From assembly GCA_902776375.1 (NCBI GenBank), contig CACYPV010000024.1:1-42931 (forward strand): a stretch of DNA of 42,931 bases, written 5' to 3'. Made by a program: the position numbers and the translations under genes. Source of the stretch: an uncultured Ruminococcus sp. (GTDB lineage Bacteria > Bacillota > Clostridia > Oscillospirales > Acutalibacteraceae). Of this stretch, positions 25,195-33,859 are shown in pieces. The notes beneath the pieces were generated by a model that was not told the DNA's origin, searched no databases, and was given only the letters and a program-made list of their open reading frames with translations. How positions within the stretch are numbered: the first letter of the stretch is position 1; the number at the start of each line of letters is the position of its first letter.

Positions 25195-25674
25195 ATGCGT
25201 GATCTACAGCTTTACGCCGACAAGTGCATGAAAAAGCTTGACGCCCTGCGCATTCGTTACGCAAAAAACATAACGTTTTCGGCAAATACGCGCGCGGTGC
25301 GGCGGCTGGGCGTCTGCAAAAAGACGGGCGACCGATATATTATCGAGATCGCCTCTTCCCTGCTGGACGAAATTATCCCCGAAGCTGAGCTTTACGACAC
25401 CCTGCTGCACGAGCTATTGCACACCTGCTACGGCTGCATGAAGCACACGGGCAGGTGGAAGGCGCTTGCCGCCAAGGTTAACGCCGCCTACGGCACAGAC
25501 ATAAAGCGCGCCGCCGACCCGGACAGCGATATCATAGCCAAAAAGCCCAAGTACCGCGTAGTCTGCCCAAGCTGCGGCGCGGTATACGAGCGCTACAAGC
25601 GCTCCGCCCTGATACAGCACCCCGAGCGTTACCGCTGCGGAAAATGCAAGAGTAAACTAGAGGCTAGAGGCTAG
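25195..25674 (+). CDS. SprT-like zinc metalloprotease-family protein
   Basis: This protein of 159 residues has a zincin motif H72-E-L-L-H76 with a downstream His84, then a C-terminal zinc ribbon CPSC...CGKC. Length and layout match bacterial SprT-like proteins related to the DNA-protein crosslink protease Spartan. The substrate in bacteria is unproven. AAAGGGAG precedes the ATG. The last residues LEARG and the stop codon are encoded by heptad array C, so the array has been translated into the protein's C-terminus. It converges on an HTH gene. Confidence 0.88.
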   Translation: MRDLQLYADKCMKKLDALRIRYAKNITFSANTRAVRRLGVCKKTGDRYIIEIASSLLDEIIPEAELYDTLLHELLHTCYGCMKHTGRWKALAAKVNAAYGTDIKRAADPDSDIIAKKPKYRVVCPSCGAVYERYKRSALIQHPERYRCGKCKSKLEARG

Positions 25675-25702
25675 AAGCTAGATGCCGGATGCCGGAGGCT
25701 AG
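25657..25702. repeat. Heptanucleotide tandem array C
   Basis: Units CTAGAGG, CTAGAGG, CTAGAAG, CTAGATG, CCGGATG, CCGGAGG and a partial CTAG, all in 7-base register. The stop codons of both convergent genes (TAG at 25672-25674 and, on the minus strand, 25699-25701) lie inside it. Confidence 0.85.
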
Positions 25703-26127
25703 TCCAAAGGATCCAAGCCGTAATCTTCAAGCTTGATGTTTGTTTTTATGACCGATATTCCGTTGTTTATCGAAAAAATGATTATCGAGTCGCGCGTATC
25801 TCTGGCGTACAGGGGCGCGTAGCCGCCCTTTTTCAGCACGTGCTGACACTCGTCCACATTCAGCTTTAGACCGAAGCAAAGCATTATCACCTTGTCGCGC
25901 GACGGATTCTTTTTACCGTCGCCGCGCAGCAGCTCATAACAGTATTCGCGCTTGATATTTGACCCGCGTGCCACCTCAGCCTTGCTGATATTTTTATGCA
26001 GACGGTAAAATTCAAGCATTTCGGCAAGCGTTCCAAAGAATATTTCGCTGTCGTTCTCGTCGAAATACTCCTCAATACTGCGCTTGGTCTTCAAGCTTTT
26101 CATAAGGTCGTCGGTTGACTTTTTCAT
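25699..26127 (-). CDS. Helix-turn-helix protein divergent from the atypical kinase
   Basis: In this protein of 142 residues the centre (FYRLHKNISKAEVARGSNIKREYCYELLRG, about 41-70) has a Cro/XRE-like helix-turn-helix pattern. The N-terminus is acidic-basic helical and the C-terminus (GGYAPLYARDTRDSIIIFSINNG) is probably a ligand- or partner-contact region. It shares only a 59-base intergenic region with the divergent kinase-like gene, which suggests joint control or a functional pair. AAAGGAAG precedes the start. The stop lies in heptad array C. Its target DNA is not apparent. Confidence 0.72.
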   Translation of the reverse strand: MKKSTDDLMKSLKTKRSIEEYFDENDSEIFFGTLAEMLEFYRLHKNISKAEVARGSNIKREYCYELLRGDGKKNPSRDKVIMLCFGLKLNVDECQHVLKKGGYAPLYARDTRDSIIIFSINNGISVIKTNIKLEDYGLDPLD

Positions 26128-26186
26128 CGTGATCTTCCTTTCAATATTATTCTATTCCGTTTTTCAAAAAAACGCAAGAGGCAATC

Positions 26187-27242
26187 ATGCAAGAATATTC
26201 AGGTTGGAACGTGACGTTCCTCACTCCCATCAATCAAAACACCTATATCGTCCGCGACAACGTTACGGGTTTGATCATGCTGCACCGCGTCAGCGACCCT
26301 GAGAATTATCAGGTCATGCGAGTGCTCACCGGTATTCGCCACCCGAATTTGATGACGGTGTACGACGCGCGTATCATCAACGGCAAATGCGTTTCACTGT
26401 GCGAGTTCATAAACGGCTGCACGCTTGAACAGCGCGTGGAGAACAGCGGTGTATGCGGCATTGACGAAGCCAAGCACATTATCTGCCAGCTTTGCGACGG
26501 GCTAACGGCGCTCCACCTCAACGGGGTGATCCACCGCGACGTAAAGCCCTCAAACGTCATGCTCACGCCCGACGGAAAAGTAAAGCTTATCGACTACGAT
26601 ATCTCCCGTCTGCAAAAGCCTGCCGCCAGGCGCGACACCACGCTTATGGGCACCGAGGGCTACGCGCCGCCCGAGCAATTCGGCTTTGCGCAGACGAACG
26701 CCCGCGCCGATGTTTACTCCTGCGGCGTACTGCTCAACTATCTTTTGACCGGCAAGCTCCCCAACGAAACGCTGTATCAGGGCGAGGTCACCGAGATCAT
26801 CCGCGAATGTACCGCGATAGACGAGGCGAAGCGGTTTGAAAGCGCCGAGGAGCTTAAGCTGGTACTGCTGGGCAAAAGGAAAAGCAAGCTGCGCAAAAAG
26901 CGCGCCCTCCCGGGCTACCGCGGCAACGCGGGGCTAAAGGTGCTGACGACCTTCATAATAGTGATCTGGGCGCTGCTTGTGCTGATGTGCGCGAGGTTCC
27001 TCGCCAACAACTTTACCGAGCACCCCGAGCTGTTTTGGGGTCAGCTTGTCATCTGCGCCGACGTGCTGATCTTTTGGTCGGCTCTCCCCTATCTTTTGTT
27101 CGGCGACGCCTTCACGCTCTCGGAAAAGCTAAACCGCAAAAATCCGCACAACGGCTTGTTCGTCCTGCGCACGCTGGGAATAATAAGTATAGTCCTGGGC
27201 TTTGTGCTGCTTTACATCGCCCTTGCTGCCAGTATATCATAA
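26187..27242 (+). CDS. Membrane-anchored Ser/Thr protein kinase-like protein, possibly pseudokinase
   Basis: In this protein of 351 residues the C-lobe is well preserved: catalytic loop HRDVKPSN at 116-123, DYD (for DFG) at 136-138, and activation segment GTEGYAPPEQFG. The N-lobe is not: the Gly-rich loop reads PINQNTYIV, the position of the ATP-binding VAIK lysine reads MLHRV, and the C-helix Glu is not visible. It may bind nucleotide weakly or act as a scaffold. Three hydrophobic segments (about 246-270, 280-305, 323-347) anchor the C-terminus. It is divergent from an HTH gene. AAGAGG precedes the ATG. Confidence 0.85.
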   Translation: MQEYSGWNVTFLTPINQNTYIVRDNVTGLIMLHRVSDPENYQVMRVLTGIRHPNLMTVYDARIINGKCVSLCEFINGCTLEQRVENSGVCGIDEAKHIICQLCDGLTALHLNGVIHRDVKPSNVMLTPDGKVKLIDYDISRLQKPAARRDTTLMGTEGYAPPEQFGFAQTNARADVYSCGVLLNYLLTGKLPNETLYQGEVTEIIRECTAIDEAKRFESAEELKLVLLGKRKSKLRKKRALPGYRGNAGLKVLTTFIIVIWALLVLMCARFLANNFTEHPELFWGQLVICADVLIFWSALPYLLFGDAFTLSEKLNRKNPHNGLFVLRTLGIISIVLGFVLLYIALAASIS

Positions 27243-27280
27243 ATTAAATAAAGATTTGTATGCTGCCGGCATACCAAAAC

Positions 27281-27326
27281 AAACGAGTAACCGTGTATTA
27301 TAAACACAACGGTTACTCGTTTTTTG
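27281..27326. terminator. Terminator after kinase-like gene
   Basis: A perfect 12-bp stem AACGAGTAACCG/CGGTTACTCGTT is followed by T run and preceded by A run, serving the converging kinase and XRE genes. Confidence 0.9.
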
Positions 27327-27331
27327 TAGGC

Positions 27332-27574
27332 TTACTTTATCTCTTGTTCGAGCTCATCGAACACGGGAGCAGAGAAGAATTCGCCGAGAGTTATTTCCAA
27401 CCCGTCGCAGAACTTCTTGACGGTGATAACGGAAACATCGCGGCGGCTTTTGTCCATCATGCTGTAAGCGGTAGAGGGCGTCACACCAGAAAGCGTCGCA
27501 AGCTCATTTATCGTGACGTTCCTCTCCGCGCAGAGCTCCCTGAACCGCGCGGCAACAGCGTCCTTAACGCTCAT
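27332..27574 (-). CDS. Small XRE-family repressor
   Basis: This protein of 80 residues is essentially one HTH_3 domain: TINELATLSGVTPSTAYSMMDKSRRDVSVITVKKFCDGLEITLGEFF. Such proteins act as dimeric DNA-binding repressors. GAGGTGATGCT precedes the ATG, and a minus-strand TACAAT (27592-27597) gives a probable -10. The intergenic region to the divergent zinc-ribbon gene contains three 14-bp TACGCA-centred palindromes, the obvious candidate operators, so it probably represses itself and that gene. Confidence 0.85.
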   Translation of the reverse strand: MSVKDAVAARFRELCAERNVTINELATLSGVTPSTAYSMMDKSRRDVSVITVKKFCDGLEITLGEFFSAPVFDELEQEIK

Positions 27575-27605
27575 AGCATCACCTCAGAAATATTGTACAA
27601 AATTT

Positions 27606-27672
27606 TACGCAATTGCGTATACGCACTTGCGTAATATGTAGAAGTGTGCTATAATATATACGCACCCGCGTA
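27606..27672 (+). promoter_or_regulatory. Divergent promoter with three palindromic operators
   Basis: TACGCAATTGCGTA (27606-27619, perfect), TACGCACTTGCGTA (27620-27633) and TACGCACCCGCGTA (27659-27672) share the form TACGCA-NN-(T/C)GCGTA. The first two abut exactly. The plus-strand promoter TTGCGT (27628-27633), 16 bases, TATAAT (27650-27655) is embedded among them, so occupancy would block polymerase. Confidence 0.88.
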
Positions 27673-27714
27673 CCGAATTATAAAACTTTTGACAAACAGA
27701 ACGGAGGTTTATTT

Positions 27715-29133
27715 ATGTCAATTTGCAAAAAATGCGGAACAACGATCGAGGACGGCGCAGATTATTGTCCCAAATGCGGAAACGCTGTCAACGGTTCCCC
27801 CACTGCCGACCGGATTACAATGAAGTGTCAGCAATGCGGCGGAGTAATGATGATGGACAACGAGGGAGATATCCTGTCATGTCCGTACTGCGGCTCAAAG
27901 GAACTGATCCGCAGCAGCGATACGGTTTCAGTGGAAAAGATCAAGCAGCAGACCGAGTTCAAAAAGTGGGAACGCGAGGATTTAAAAGAAGAACAAAAAA
28001 AGAAAGAACAGCAGGAGCGTTCCTACAGGTTTGGCGCATTCGGCGTGATATCTATCATTTGCGCCGTGTTATTCGGCATATGCGCCGCCGCACAGTTCAC
28101 AAATGTCAATAACTTTTGGAATGTTTTGGCGGGTATAGTATCACTTATCGGTCTTTGCGCTTTCGTCGCTTCGATATTATTCCGCAGAGGAATAATAAAA
28201 ACAGATAAGAAGTATTTGGCTACGCTGCTTATGGTCGCCGGATTTGTGCTGTTCATCCCCTTGATTGCTTTCAGTTCAAACGCGTCAAGATACGTAAGCC
28301 CAAGCTCAGATACATCAAGCAGTTCGTCAAGCCGCCAAACGACAGAAGCAACAAGCATTGAATCAACAACAGAAAATACTAAAGAAACAAAGAGTTATGA
28401 ATCAGATAAATTCATAAAAATCACTTGGCCTGACAGCAAGCTTGCAAAGATGCTTCCGGCACCCGAATCAACAGTGGGAAAGATTTCAACTGATGACGAT
28501 ACCGAGCTATACGTTTATATCGGAGAAGTAACTAAAGAACAATATGACGCTTATGTTCTTAAATGTCAGGAAAAGGGATTTAACAGGGATCATGACTCAG
28601 GAACAGAATCATATGATAATTCACTCTATTACTATGCAGATAATAAAGATGGTTATCATTTACATATAGAATATCATGAAAAAGATGATTTAGAAAATGC
28701 GTTTTGGCTTTACGAAAAAACAATGATAATAGAATTATATCCTCCCGAAACGGAAGATATCAAGGAATCGGAAACAACAACCGAAAAACCTACTGTGAAG
28801 CCAACTCAAAAGCCGACGCAGAAACCAACCGAAAAGGCGGAAAGCAAGCCGGAATCAAAGAACGATTCCAATGCGGTGAGCCCATCCTTTAAAGAAACCA
28901 TGGACAGCTATGAAAAATTCTTTGACGATTACATTGCGTTCATGAAAAAGTACAAAGAAAACCCCAATGATATGGAGCTGCTGACAGATTACCTCGATTG
29001 GATGCAAAAGTATTCCGACTATATGGAAAAGCTGGATTCGATAGACCAAGATTCTTTGTCAGACGCGGATCTCGCGTACTATATTGAAGTCAACACGAGA
29101 ATATCCAAAAAGCTTCTTGAAGCAAATATATAA
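27715..29133 (+). CDS. Zinc-ribbon membrane protein with Thr/Pro linker, hypothetical
   Basis: In this protein of 472 residues two N-terminal zinc ribbons (CKKCGT...CPKCGN and CQQCGG...CPYCGS) are followed by a charged helix, three membrane segments (about 102-125, 136-158, 163-187), a Ser/Thr-rich linker, a domain of about 110 residues, a KPTQKPT-type linker and a C-terminal helical domain. The ribbons are presumably cytoplasmic and the remainder outside. The 3' two thirds is AT-richer than the 5' part. ACGGAGG precedes the ATG. It is under the three-palindrome operator next to the XRE gene, so expression is probably inducible. The function is unknown. Confidence 0.8.
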   Translation: MSICKKCGTTIEDGADYCPKCGNAVNGSPTADRITMKCQQCGGVMMMDNEGDILSCPYCGSKELIRSSDTVSVEKIKQQTEFKKWEREDLKEEQKKKEQQERSYRFGAFGVISIICAVLFGICAAAQFTNVNNFWNVLAGIVSLIGLCAFVASILFRRGIIKTDKKYLATLLMVAGFVLFIPLIAFSSNASRYVSPSSDTSSSSSSRQTTEATSIESTTENTKETKSYESDKFIKITWPDSKLAKMLPAPESTVGKISTDDDTELYVYIGEVTKEQYDAYVLKCQEKGFNRDHDSGTESYDNSLYYYADNKDGYHLHIEYHEKDDLENAFWLYEKTMIIELYPPETEDIKESETTTEKPTVKPTQKPTQKPTEKAESKPESKNDSNAVSPSFKETMDSYEKFFDDYIAFMKKYKENPNDMELLTDYLDWMQKYSDYMEKLDSIDQDSLSDADLAYYIEVNTRISKKLLEANI

Positions 29134-29137
29134 ACGC

Positions 29138-29177
29138 AAAAAGGACAGGCTCTAAAACTGAGCCTGTCCGATTTTTA
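29138..29177. terminator. Terminator between zinc-ribbon gene and peptidase
   Basis: A perfect 10-bp stem GGACAGGCTC/GAGCCTGTCC is preceded by A run and followed by GATTTTT, serving convergent genes. Confidence 0.92.
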
Positions 29178-29205
29178 ATATTTTACGCGCCTGATGAAGC
29201 GTCTG

Positions 29206-30612
29206 TTAGAATTCATTCATCGGGTTGTATCTCACGCCGTTGTAGCGGCACTCGAAGTGGAGGTGCGGGCCTGTTGAATGGCCTGTTGAGCCTACGTAGC
29301 CGACGACCTGACCCTTGCTGACATACTGTCCGGGGCTGACTACAACGCTGGAAAGGTGAGCGTAGATGGTCTCTTTGCCGTTGCCGTGGTCGATCCAAAC
29401 GTAGTTGCCGTAGCCGCCGCCGCAGCCGCAGCTTGAGCTCTTGCCCCAGTTGTGAATGCAGTATGTAACGGTATCGGTAACCGTGCCGCTGTCAGCCGCA
29501 ACAACTGTTGCGCCCATAATATCGCCGCCGGCGATGTCGATAGCGCCGTGGTTATAGGTGTATCTGTCCTCGTTCCACAGTGACGACAGGTAATAGTAGT
29601 TGGGGCACGGCCAGGTGTAGCCGCTGCCGGAGGAAGAACCTGAACCGGACGAGGATGAACCGCTGTTGTAATCGTCATCATCGTCATCGTAGTCGTCATA
29701 GCCGGATGAGCTGCTTGACGAGCTTGAACTTGACGAGCTCGACGAGCCGGAGCTGCTTGAGCTTGAGGAGCTTTGCTGCTGTTGCTGTGCCTGTCTTGCC
29801 TGCTGCTCTGCCTCTTCCTGAGCGCGCTTCTGCGCAGCCGCCGCTGCCGCCGCAGCCTCAGCCTCAAGCGCCGCCTGTTCTTCGGCAGCCTTTCTTTTGG
29901 CTTCTTCCTGCTCGGCGTAATACTGAGCGATCTCTGCCTCGTGCTGCGAGATCAGGCTGCTGTTGTTCATCAGAGCCGCTCTTGCCTCGCTGCTCTGCTC
30001 CGTGATATCGGCAAGCACCGCTTCGTTCTCGGAAACCAGCTTGTTAAGGCTTTCGATCTCCTTTTTAAGAGCCGCTTCCTGCTGCTCTTTCTCCGCCTTG
30101 TCAGCCTTTACGGTCTCAAGACGATCGTTGATATTGTCGATCATATCTTTGTCGTATTTTGACAAGAGCTTGACCAGATTGAGCTTATCGATAAAGTCGC
30201 TGTAATTCTTTGCGCCGAGAAGTATTTCAAGGTTGCTGGCGCTGCCCGCCTTGTATATGAGGCTGAGGCGGCCGCACAGCGCGACGACCTGTTCTTCCAG
30301 CGCTTTGTTGCCTTCAACGATCTCCTTATCCTTCGTGTCTATAGCCTCTCTGATAAGGATGACCTTTTTGTTCATGACCTCGATCTTGTCTACCAGTGTT
30401 TTGCCGTACGCCTCTTTTTCGCTCAGCTTAGCCTCGGTGTCGTCGAGGATCTTCTGATACTTTGCGCTCTGTTCCTCGAGCTCGTCGATCTTGTTCTGAA
30501 GGGACTGCACGTCCTCCTCCGCACCGGCGTTAAAAACGACCGACGAGGTAATGGGCACTGCGATTATGCACATGGTCAAAGCAGCGCAAACCAACGCTTT
30601 CAGTTTTCTCAT
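29206..30612 (-). CDS. M23 murein hydrolase activator/hydrolase, EnvC/PcsB-like partner of FtsEX
   Basis: This protein of 468 residues has a signal peptide, a long coiled coil (about 35-265) ending in an Ala/Gln-rich segment, a Ser-Asp-rich low-complexity linker, and a C-terminal LytM/M23 zinc peptidase domain with NHGAIDIAGG and the terminal HLHF. Intact zinc ligands suggest it cleaves peptidoglycan cross-links itself rather than only activating others. Its position directly after ftsX mirrors FtsEX-controlled hydrolases (EnvC in Gram-negatives, PcsB/CwlO-type in Firmicutes), whose coiled coil docks on FtsX. I prefer the ATG at 30612, nine bases after AAAGGAG; the ATG at 30618 is too near it. 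Confidence 0.9.
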   Translation of the reverse strand: MRKLKALVCAALTMCIIAVPITSSVVFNAGAEEDVQSLQNKIDELEEQSAKYQKILDDTEAKLSEKEAYGKTLVDKIEVMNKKVILIREAIDTKDKEIVEGNKALEEQVVALCGRLSLIYKAGSASNLEILLGAKNYSDFIDKLNLVKLLSKYDKDMIDNINDRLETVKADKAEKEQQEAALKKEIESLNKLVSENEAVLADITEQSSEARAALMNNSSLISQHEAEIAQYYAEQEEAKRKAAEEQAALEAEAAAAAAAAQKRAQEEAEQQARQAQQQQQSSSSSSSSGSSSSSSSSSSSSSSGYDDYDDDDDDYNSGSSSSGSGSSSGSGYTWPCPNYYYLSSLWNEDRYTYNHGAIDIAGGDIMGATVVAADSGTVTDTVTYCIHNWGKSSSCGCGGGYGNYVWIDHGNGKETIYAHLSSVVVSPGQYVSKGQVVGYVGSTGHSTGPHLHFECRYNGVRYNPMNEF

Positions 30613-30630
30613 ATTCATTCTCCTTTCGGC

Positions 30631-31569
30631 TTACCAGCCGAGTATTTCATTGCCTTCCTTTTTAAGATACTTTCTTATCGAGATAAATCCGCCGAAGAAG
30701 CCGACCAGCACGCCGACCACTACGAAAGCGATCACCATGAACGGCAGGATACTCATGAACGGGATCGGCTCGATACCGAGATCCACCTTGTCAACAAGTC
30801 CGTCGGCGACCTTGTAAAGGAGCGCCAGCACGCCTGTTGAAAGCGCCGCAGAAACGCAGCCAAGCACTACGCCTTCTACCAGGAACGGCATTCGCACAAA
30901 GCTGTTCGTCGCTCCGACTGATTTCATTATGCTTATCTCGAAGCGCCGCGAGTACATGGTGGTGCGGATGGTGTTTGCGATGATGAACAGCGAGATGATG
31001 AACAGCGCCGTCACTACGCAGATAGCCACGATGTTTACAAACTTGCTGATGTCGGACAGCTTTTTAGCAAAGCTGCGGCGGTCGGTGATCGACTCTACGC
31101 CGTTGATCCTCTTGATTTGCGCGACGGTCGCGTCGTATTGTTCGGCGTTTTTAAAGGTGACGATGTAGCTGTCGTTGAGCACGTCTTCCCTATCCTCGAT
31201 GAGCTTGAAGAGGTCGTCGCCGAGCTTGCTTTTATACTGCTTCAATCCGTCCTCCTGCGACACGAACTCAGCCGACTCAACGTTGTCGAGCTCTCTGATC
31301 TTGTCGCCGATCATATTCAGACGGTTCGCGCGGAGCGTTTTGTAATCCGCCTTCGCCTTTTCGGCGTCGGTGTCCTTTTTGATGAAAACAGTGGTCTGAT
31401 TGTTCTTCTCCACTTCATCTACAACTTTGAGGACGTTCAGCGAAAACAGCGCCGCGGCGCCTGTCATAACCAGACAGCTTACGAGCACGCAAACCGACGC
31501 GATACTCATTATCCTGTTGGAGTAGACGTTCTTGAAGCCCTCTTTTAAAAGATAGCCAAAGCCTTTCAT
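30631..31569 (-). CDS. ftsX: Cell division protein FtsX
   Basis: This permease-like protein of 312 residues has an N-terminal membrane helix (about 24-46), a large outer domain (about 50-175), and three C-terminal helices, the usual FtsX layout. With FtsE it forms a non-transporting ABC complex that converts ATP hydrolysis into activation of cell-wall hydrolases at the septum. AAAGGA precedes the ATG. It lies 18 bases after ftsE and 18 before the M23 peptidase gene, consistent with an operon. Confidence 0.94.
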   Translation of the reverse strand: MKGFGYLLKEGFKNVYSNRIMSIASVCVLVSCLVMTGAAALFSLNVLKVVDEVEKNNQTTVFIKKDTDAEKAKADYKTLRANRLNMIGDKIRELDNVESAEFVSQEDGLKQYKSKLGDDLFKLIEDREDVLNDSYIVTFKNAEQYDATVAQIKRINGVESITDRRSFAKKLSDISKFVNIVAICVVTALFIISLFIIANTIRTTMYSRRFEISIMKSVGATNSFVRMPFLVEGVVLGCVSAALSTGVLALLYKVADGLVDKVDLGIEPIPFMSILPFMVIAFVVVGVLVGFFGGFISIRKYLKKEGNEILGW

Positions 31570-31587
31570 ATCATTATCCTTTCGGGT

Positions 31588-32595
31588 TTATTCGGGTTTT
31601 TTTACCGCGTTGTCGGGGTAACGGGGAGCCTCGTCAAAAGAGTCGTCGGGCTCGTCGTCGGCAAAGCGCGTTCCGGCGTAAGCTTTCTCGATCTCGGCGA
31701 TCTCGACTGCCAGCGCGTTGATATCGGTCTGCATCTCTTCCCCGACCGGTTCTGCCGCGGGTTGAGCAGGTATCTCGACCGGAGCAGTCTGGGGCGCCGG
31801 CGCGGGCGCGGGCTCGGGCTCATAAGCTGCCGGAGTTTCTTCCGCAACAGGCGTTACAGGGACTTCCTCTTCCGCGTACTCTTCAATATATTCAATGTCG
31901 GTATTCTCGATAGCCGCGATGGCGGTATCGGCGTCGGCGGAATCGCCGGCTACTCTACCGTTGTCGAGCGAAATGACGCGCTGATTGAATTCGCGCACCA
32001 GCTCGTGCTCATGCGTTACCACCAAAACGGTGGTGCCCATGGCGTTGATACGGATAAGCAGCTCGAGGATCTCGTAGGAAAGCTCCGGGTCGATGTTACC
32101 GGTGGGCTCGTCCGCGATGATTATCTCGGGGTTGTTCACCAGCGCGCGGGCCAAGCTTACGCGCTGCTGCTCGCCGCCCGAAAGCTCGGAGGGCTTGTTT
32201 TTCATTTTGTCCTTCAATCCGACAAGATCAAGCACATAGGGAACGCGTTTTTTGATAACGGACGATTTTTCGCCGACGCAGCGCATAGCAAAGGCGACGT
32301 TATCAAAAACGTTCATCTTCTCGATAAGACGGAAATCCTGGAATACGATGCCCATATGTCTGCGCAGGTACGGAACGTTGCGCTTTTTAAGCGTAGACAG
32401 ATTGTTGCCGTTGATGACGATCTCGCCGGAGGTGGCGATCTCCTCGCGCATGATCAGCTTGAGGAATGTACTTTTGCCAGCTCCCGAAGCGCCTACGATA
32501 AACACAAACTCGCCCTTGTCGATATGCAGGCTAACGTTGTGCAGCGCGTGGGTACCGTTGGGATAGGTTTTTGATACGTTTACAAAATCAATCAT
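31588..32595 (-). CDS. ftsE: Cell division ATPase FtsE with long C-terminal extension
   Basis: In this protein of 335 residues, residues 1-225 are a full FtsE ATPase: Walker A GASGAGKS about 36-43, Q-loop, signature LSGGEQQR, Walker [10 protein letters not shown] and switch His. Typical FtsE proteins stop near 230 residues; here an acidic tail of about 105 residues rich in Pro, Ala and Glu follows ([11 protein letters not shown], then [18 protein letters not shown]), probably disordered with one helix. ATG 32595 follows AGGAG; the frame from 32643 has no site. The tail could recruit a partner. It lies downstream of a CdaR-type regulator on the same strand. Confidence 0.94.
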   Translation of the reverse strand: MIDFVNVSKTYPNGTHALHNVSLHIDKGEFVFIVGASGAGKSTFLKLIMREEIATSGEIVINGNNLSTLKKRNVPYLRRHMGIVFQDFRLIEKMNVFDNVAFAMRCVGEKSSVIKKRVPYVLDLVGLKDKMKNKPSELSGGEQQRVSLARALVNNPEIIIADEPTGNIDPELSYEILELLIRINAMGTTVLVVTHEHELVREFNQRVISLDNGRVAGDSADADTAIAAIENTDIEYIEEYAEEEVPVTPVAEETPAAYEPEPAPAPAPQTAPVEIPAQPAAEPVGEEMQTDINALAVEIAEIEKAYAGTRFADDEPDDSFDEAPRYPDNAVKKPE

Positions 32596-32690
32596 AGTTG
32601 CTCCTAAAGTGTTAGAGTTGAAAGCTAAAAGCAGATCATTCAAAAAAATATCGTTATCTGCAATAAACTATCCAAAAACAATCGTGTCCC

Positions 32691-32713
32691 GAGCGCGGAA
32701 AAAGCCGCGCTCA
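32691..32713 (-). terminator. Hairpin after CdaR-type gene
   Basis: GAGCGCGG and CCGCGCTC form a perfect 8-bp stem around AAAAAG/CTTTTT. It lacks a T tract on the minus strand, so termination may be partial. Confidence 0.5.
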
Positions 32714-32734
32714 GGAACCATTAAAAAATCTGAA

Positions 32735-33820
32735 TCAATACTTTGTGGGGCTTGCGTTGAGGTACTTCTTGACCATAAGAGCTACCTTGAACACGATAGC
32801 GTCCTCGAATTCGCGCAGGTCAAGACCTGTGAGCTTCTTGATCTTTTCAAGTCTGTACACCAAGGTGTTGCGGTGTACGAACAGCTTACGCGAGGTCTCG
32901 GAAACGTTGAGGTTGTTTTCGAAGAAGCGCTGGATGGTGAACAGGGTCTCCTGATCGAGGCTCTCGATGGAACCGCGCTTGAATACTTCCTTAAGGAACA
33001 TTTTGCAAAGAGTGGTGGGAAGCTGATAGATAAGGCGCGCGATACCGAGGTTGTCGTAGCTGACGATGGTACGCTCGGTGTCGAATACCTTGGCGACCTC
33101 AAGAGCGGACTGGGCTTCCTTGAAGGAACGAGCCAGATCCTTGATACCGGTGACTGTGGTGCCGATACCTACCACGCAATGGGTGTAAAATTCGCTGGAG
33201 AGGGTGTCGGAAATAGAGCTTGCGAGCTTTTCAAGGTCGCGGCCGTCGGTGTCGGGCTTGACCTCTTTAACAAGCGCGATCTCTTCTTCGTTGATGTTGA
33301 TAACGAAGTCCTTCGACTTGTCGGGGAAAAGGTTTTGAACGATGTCGTAAGCCGAAACGTCGGTGCGGGAAATGATCTTTATCAGCAGGCAGACGCGCGA
33401 AACTTCACTGTTGAAATGAAGCTCTCTTGCCTTAAGGTAGATATCGCCCGGAAGAATGTTGTCCATGATAACATTCTTGATAAAGTTGGAGCGGTCATAC
33501 TTTTCGTCGTAATACTGCTTGATGCTGGCAAAGCTTACGGCGAGAAGCTGCGCGTACTTCTGGGCGTACTCGTCGGTGCCCTGAACAAACACGGCGTAGT
33601 CGTATTTGGCGCTGCTGCCAAATGATCTGTAGGTAAATCCGTTAATGACGAACGGAGCGGTCGAGCTGAGGGTCTCGGAATTGATGCTCTCGTTTACCTC
33701 GCCGATTTTTCCAAGCTCCGAACAAGCGATAACTACGGAAGTTTCATCTATAACGCCGATAGTTCTGTCGACTGCATCCTTCATCTGATGCACAATACCC
33801 TGAAATAATCTGTTTGACAT
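32735..33820 (-). CDS. CdaR/PucR-family transcriptional regulator
   Basis: In this protein of 361 residues the N-terminus is an unassigned sensor-like region, the middle resembles the GGDEF-like domain of the CdaR family (YTHCVVGIGTTVTGIKDLARSFKEAQSALEVA), and the last 60 residues are the PucR C-terminal helix-turn-helix (FFENNLNVSETSRKLFVHRNTLVYRLEKIKKLTGLDL). This family controls carbon or nitrogen utilisation genes. AGAGG precedes the ATG. A palindrome TTGTAAATATTACAA (33860-33874) in its leader is a candidate autoregulatory site. Its effector is unknown. Confidence 0.88.
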   Translation of the reverse strand: MSNRLFQGIVHQMKDAVDRTIGVIDETSVVIACSELGKIGEVNESINSETLSSTAPFVINGFTYRSFGSSAKYDYAVFVQGTDEYAQKYAQLLAVSFASIKQYYDEKYDRSNFIKNVIMDNILPGDIYLKARELHFNSEVSRVCLLIKIISRTDVSAYDIVQNLFPDKSKDFVININEEEIALVKEVKPDTDGRDLEKLASSISDTLSSEFYTHCVVGIGTTVTGIKDLARSFKEAQSALEVAKVFDTERTIVSYDNLGIARLIYQLPTTLCKMFLKEVFKRGSIESLDQETLFTIQRFFENNLNVSETSRKLFVHRNTLVYRLEKIKKLTGLDLREFEDAIVFKVALMVKKYLNASPTKY

Positions 33821-33859
33821 AGTTCTTAACCTCTTTTTCCTGCATATTTTGTATTATGA

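Noticed and set aside
16808-25702. CRISPR arrays
   Set aside because: The only tandem repeats have 7-base units with no spacers, and no cas genes are present.
31762-33625. Plus-strand ORFs of 270 and 338 codons
   Set aside because: They lie antisense to ftsE and the CdaR-type gene and arise from high-GC codon bias; the minus-strand genes have clear motifs and ribosome sites.
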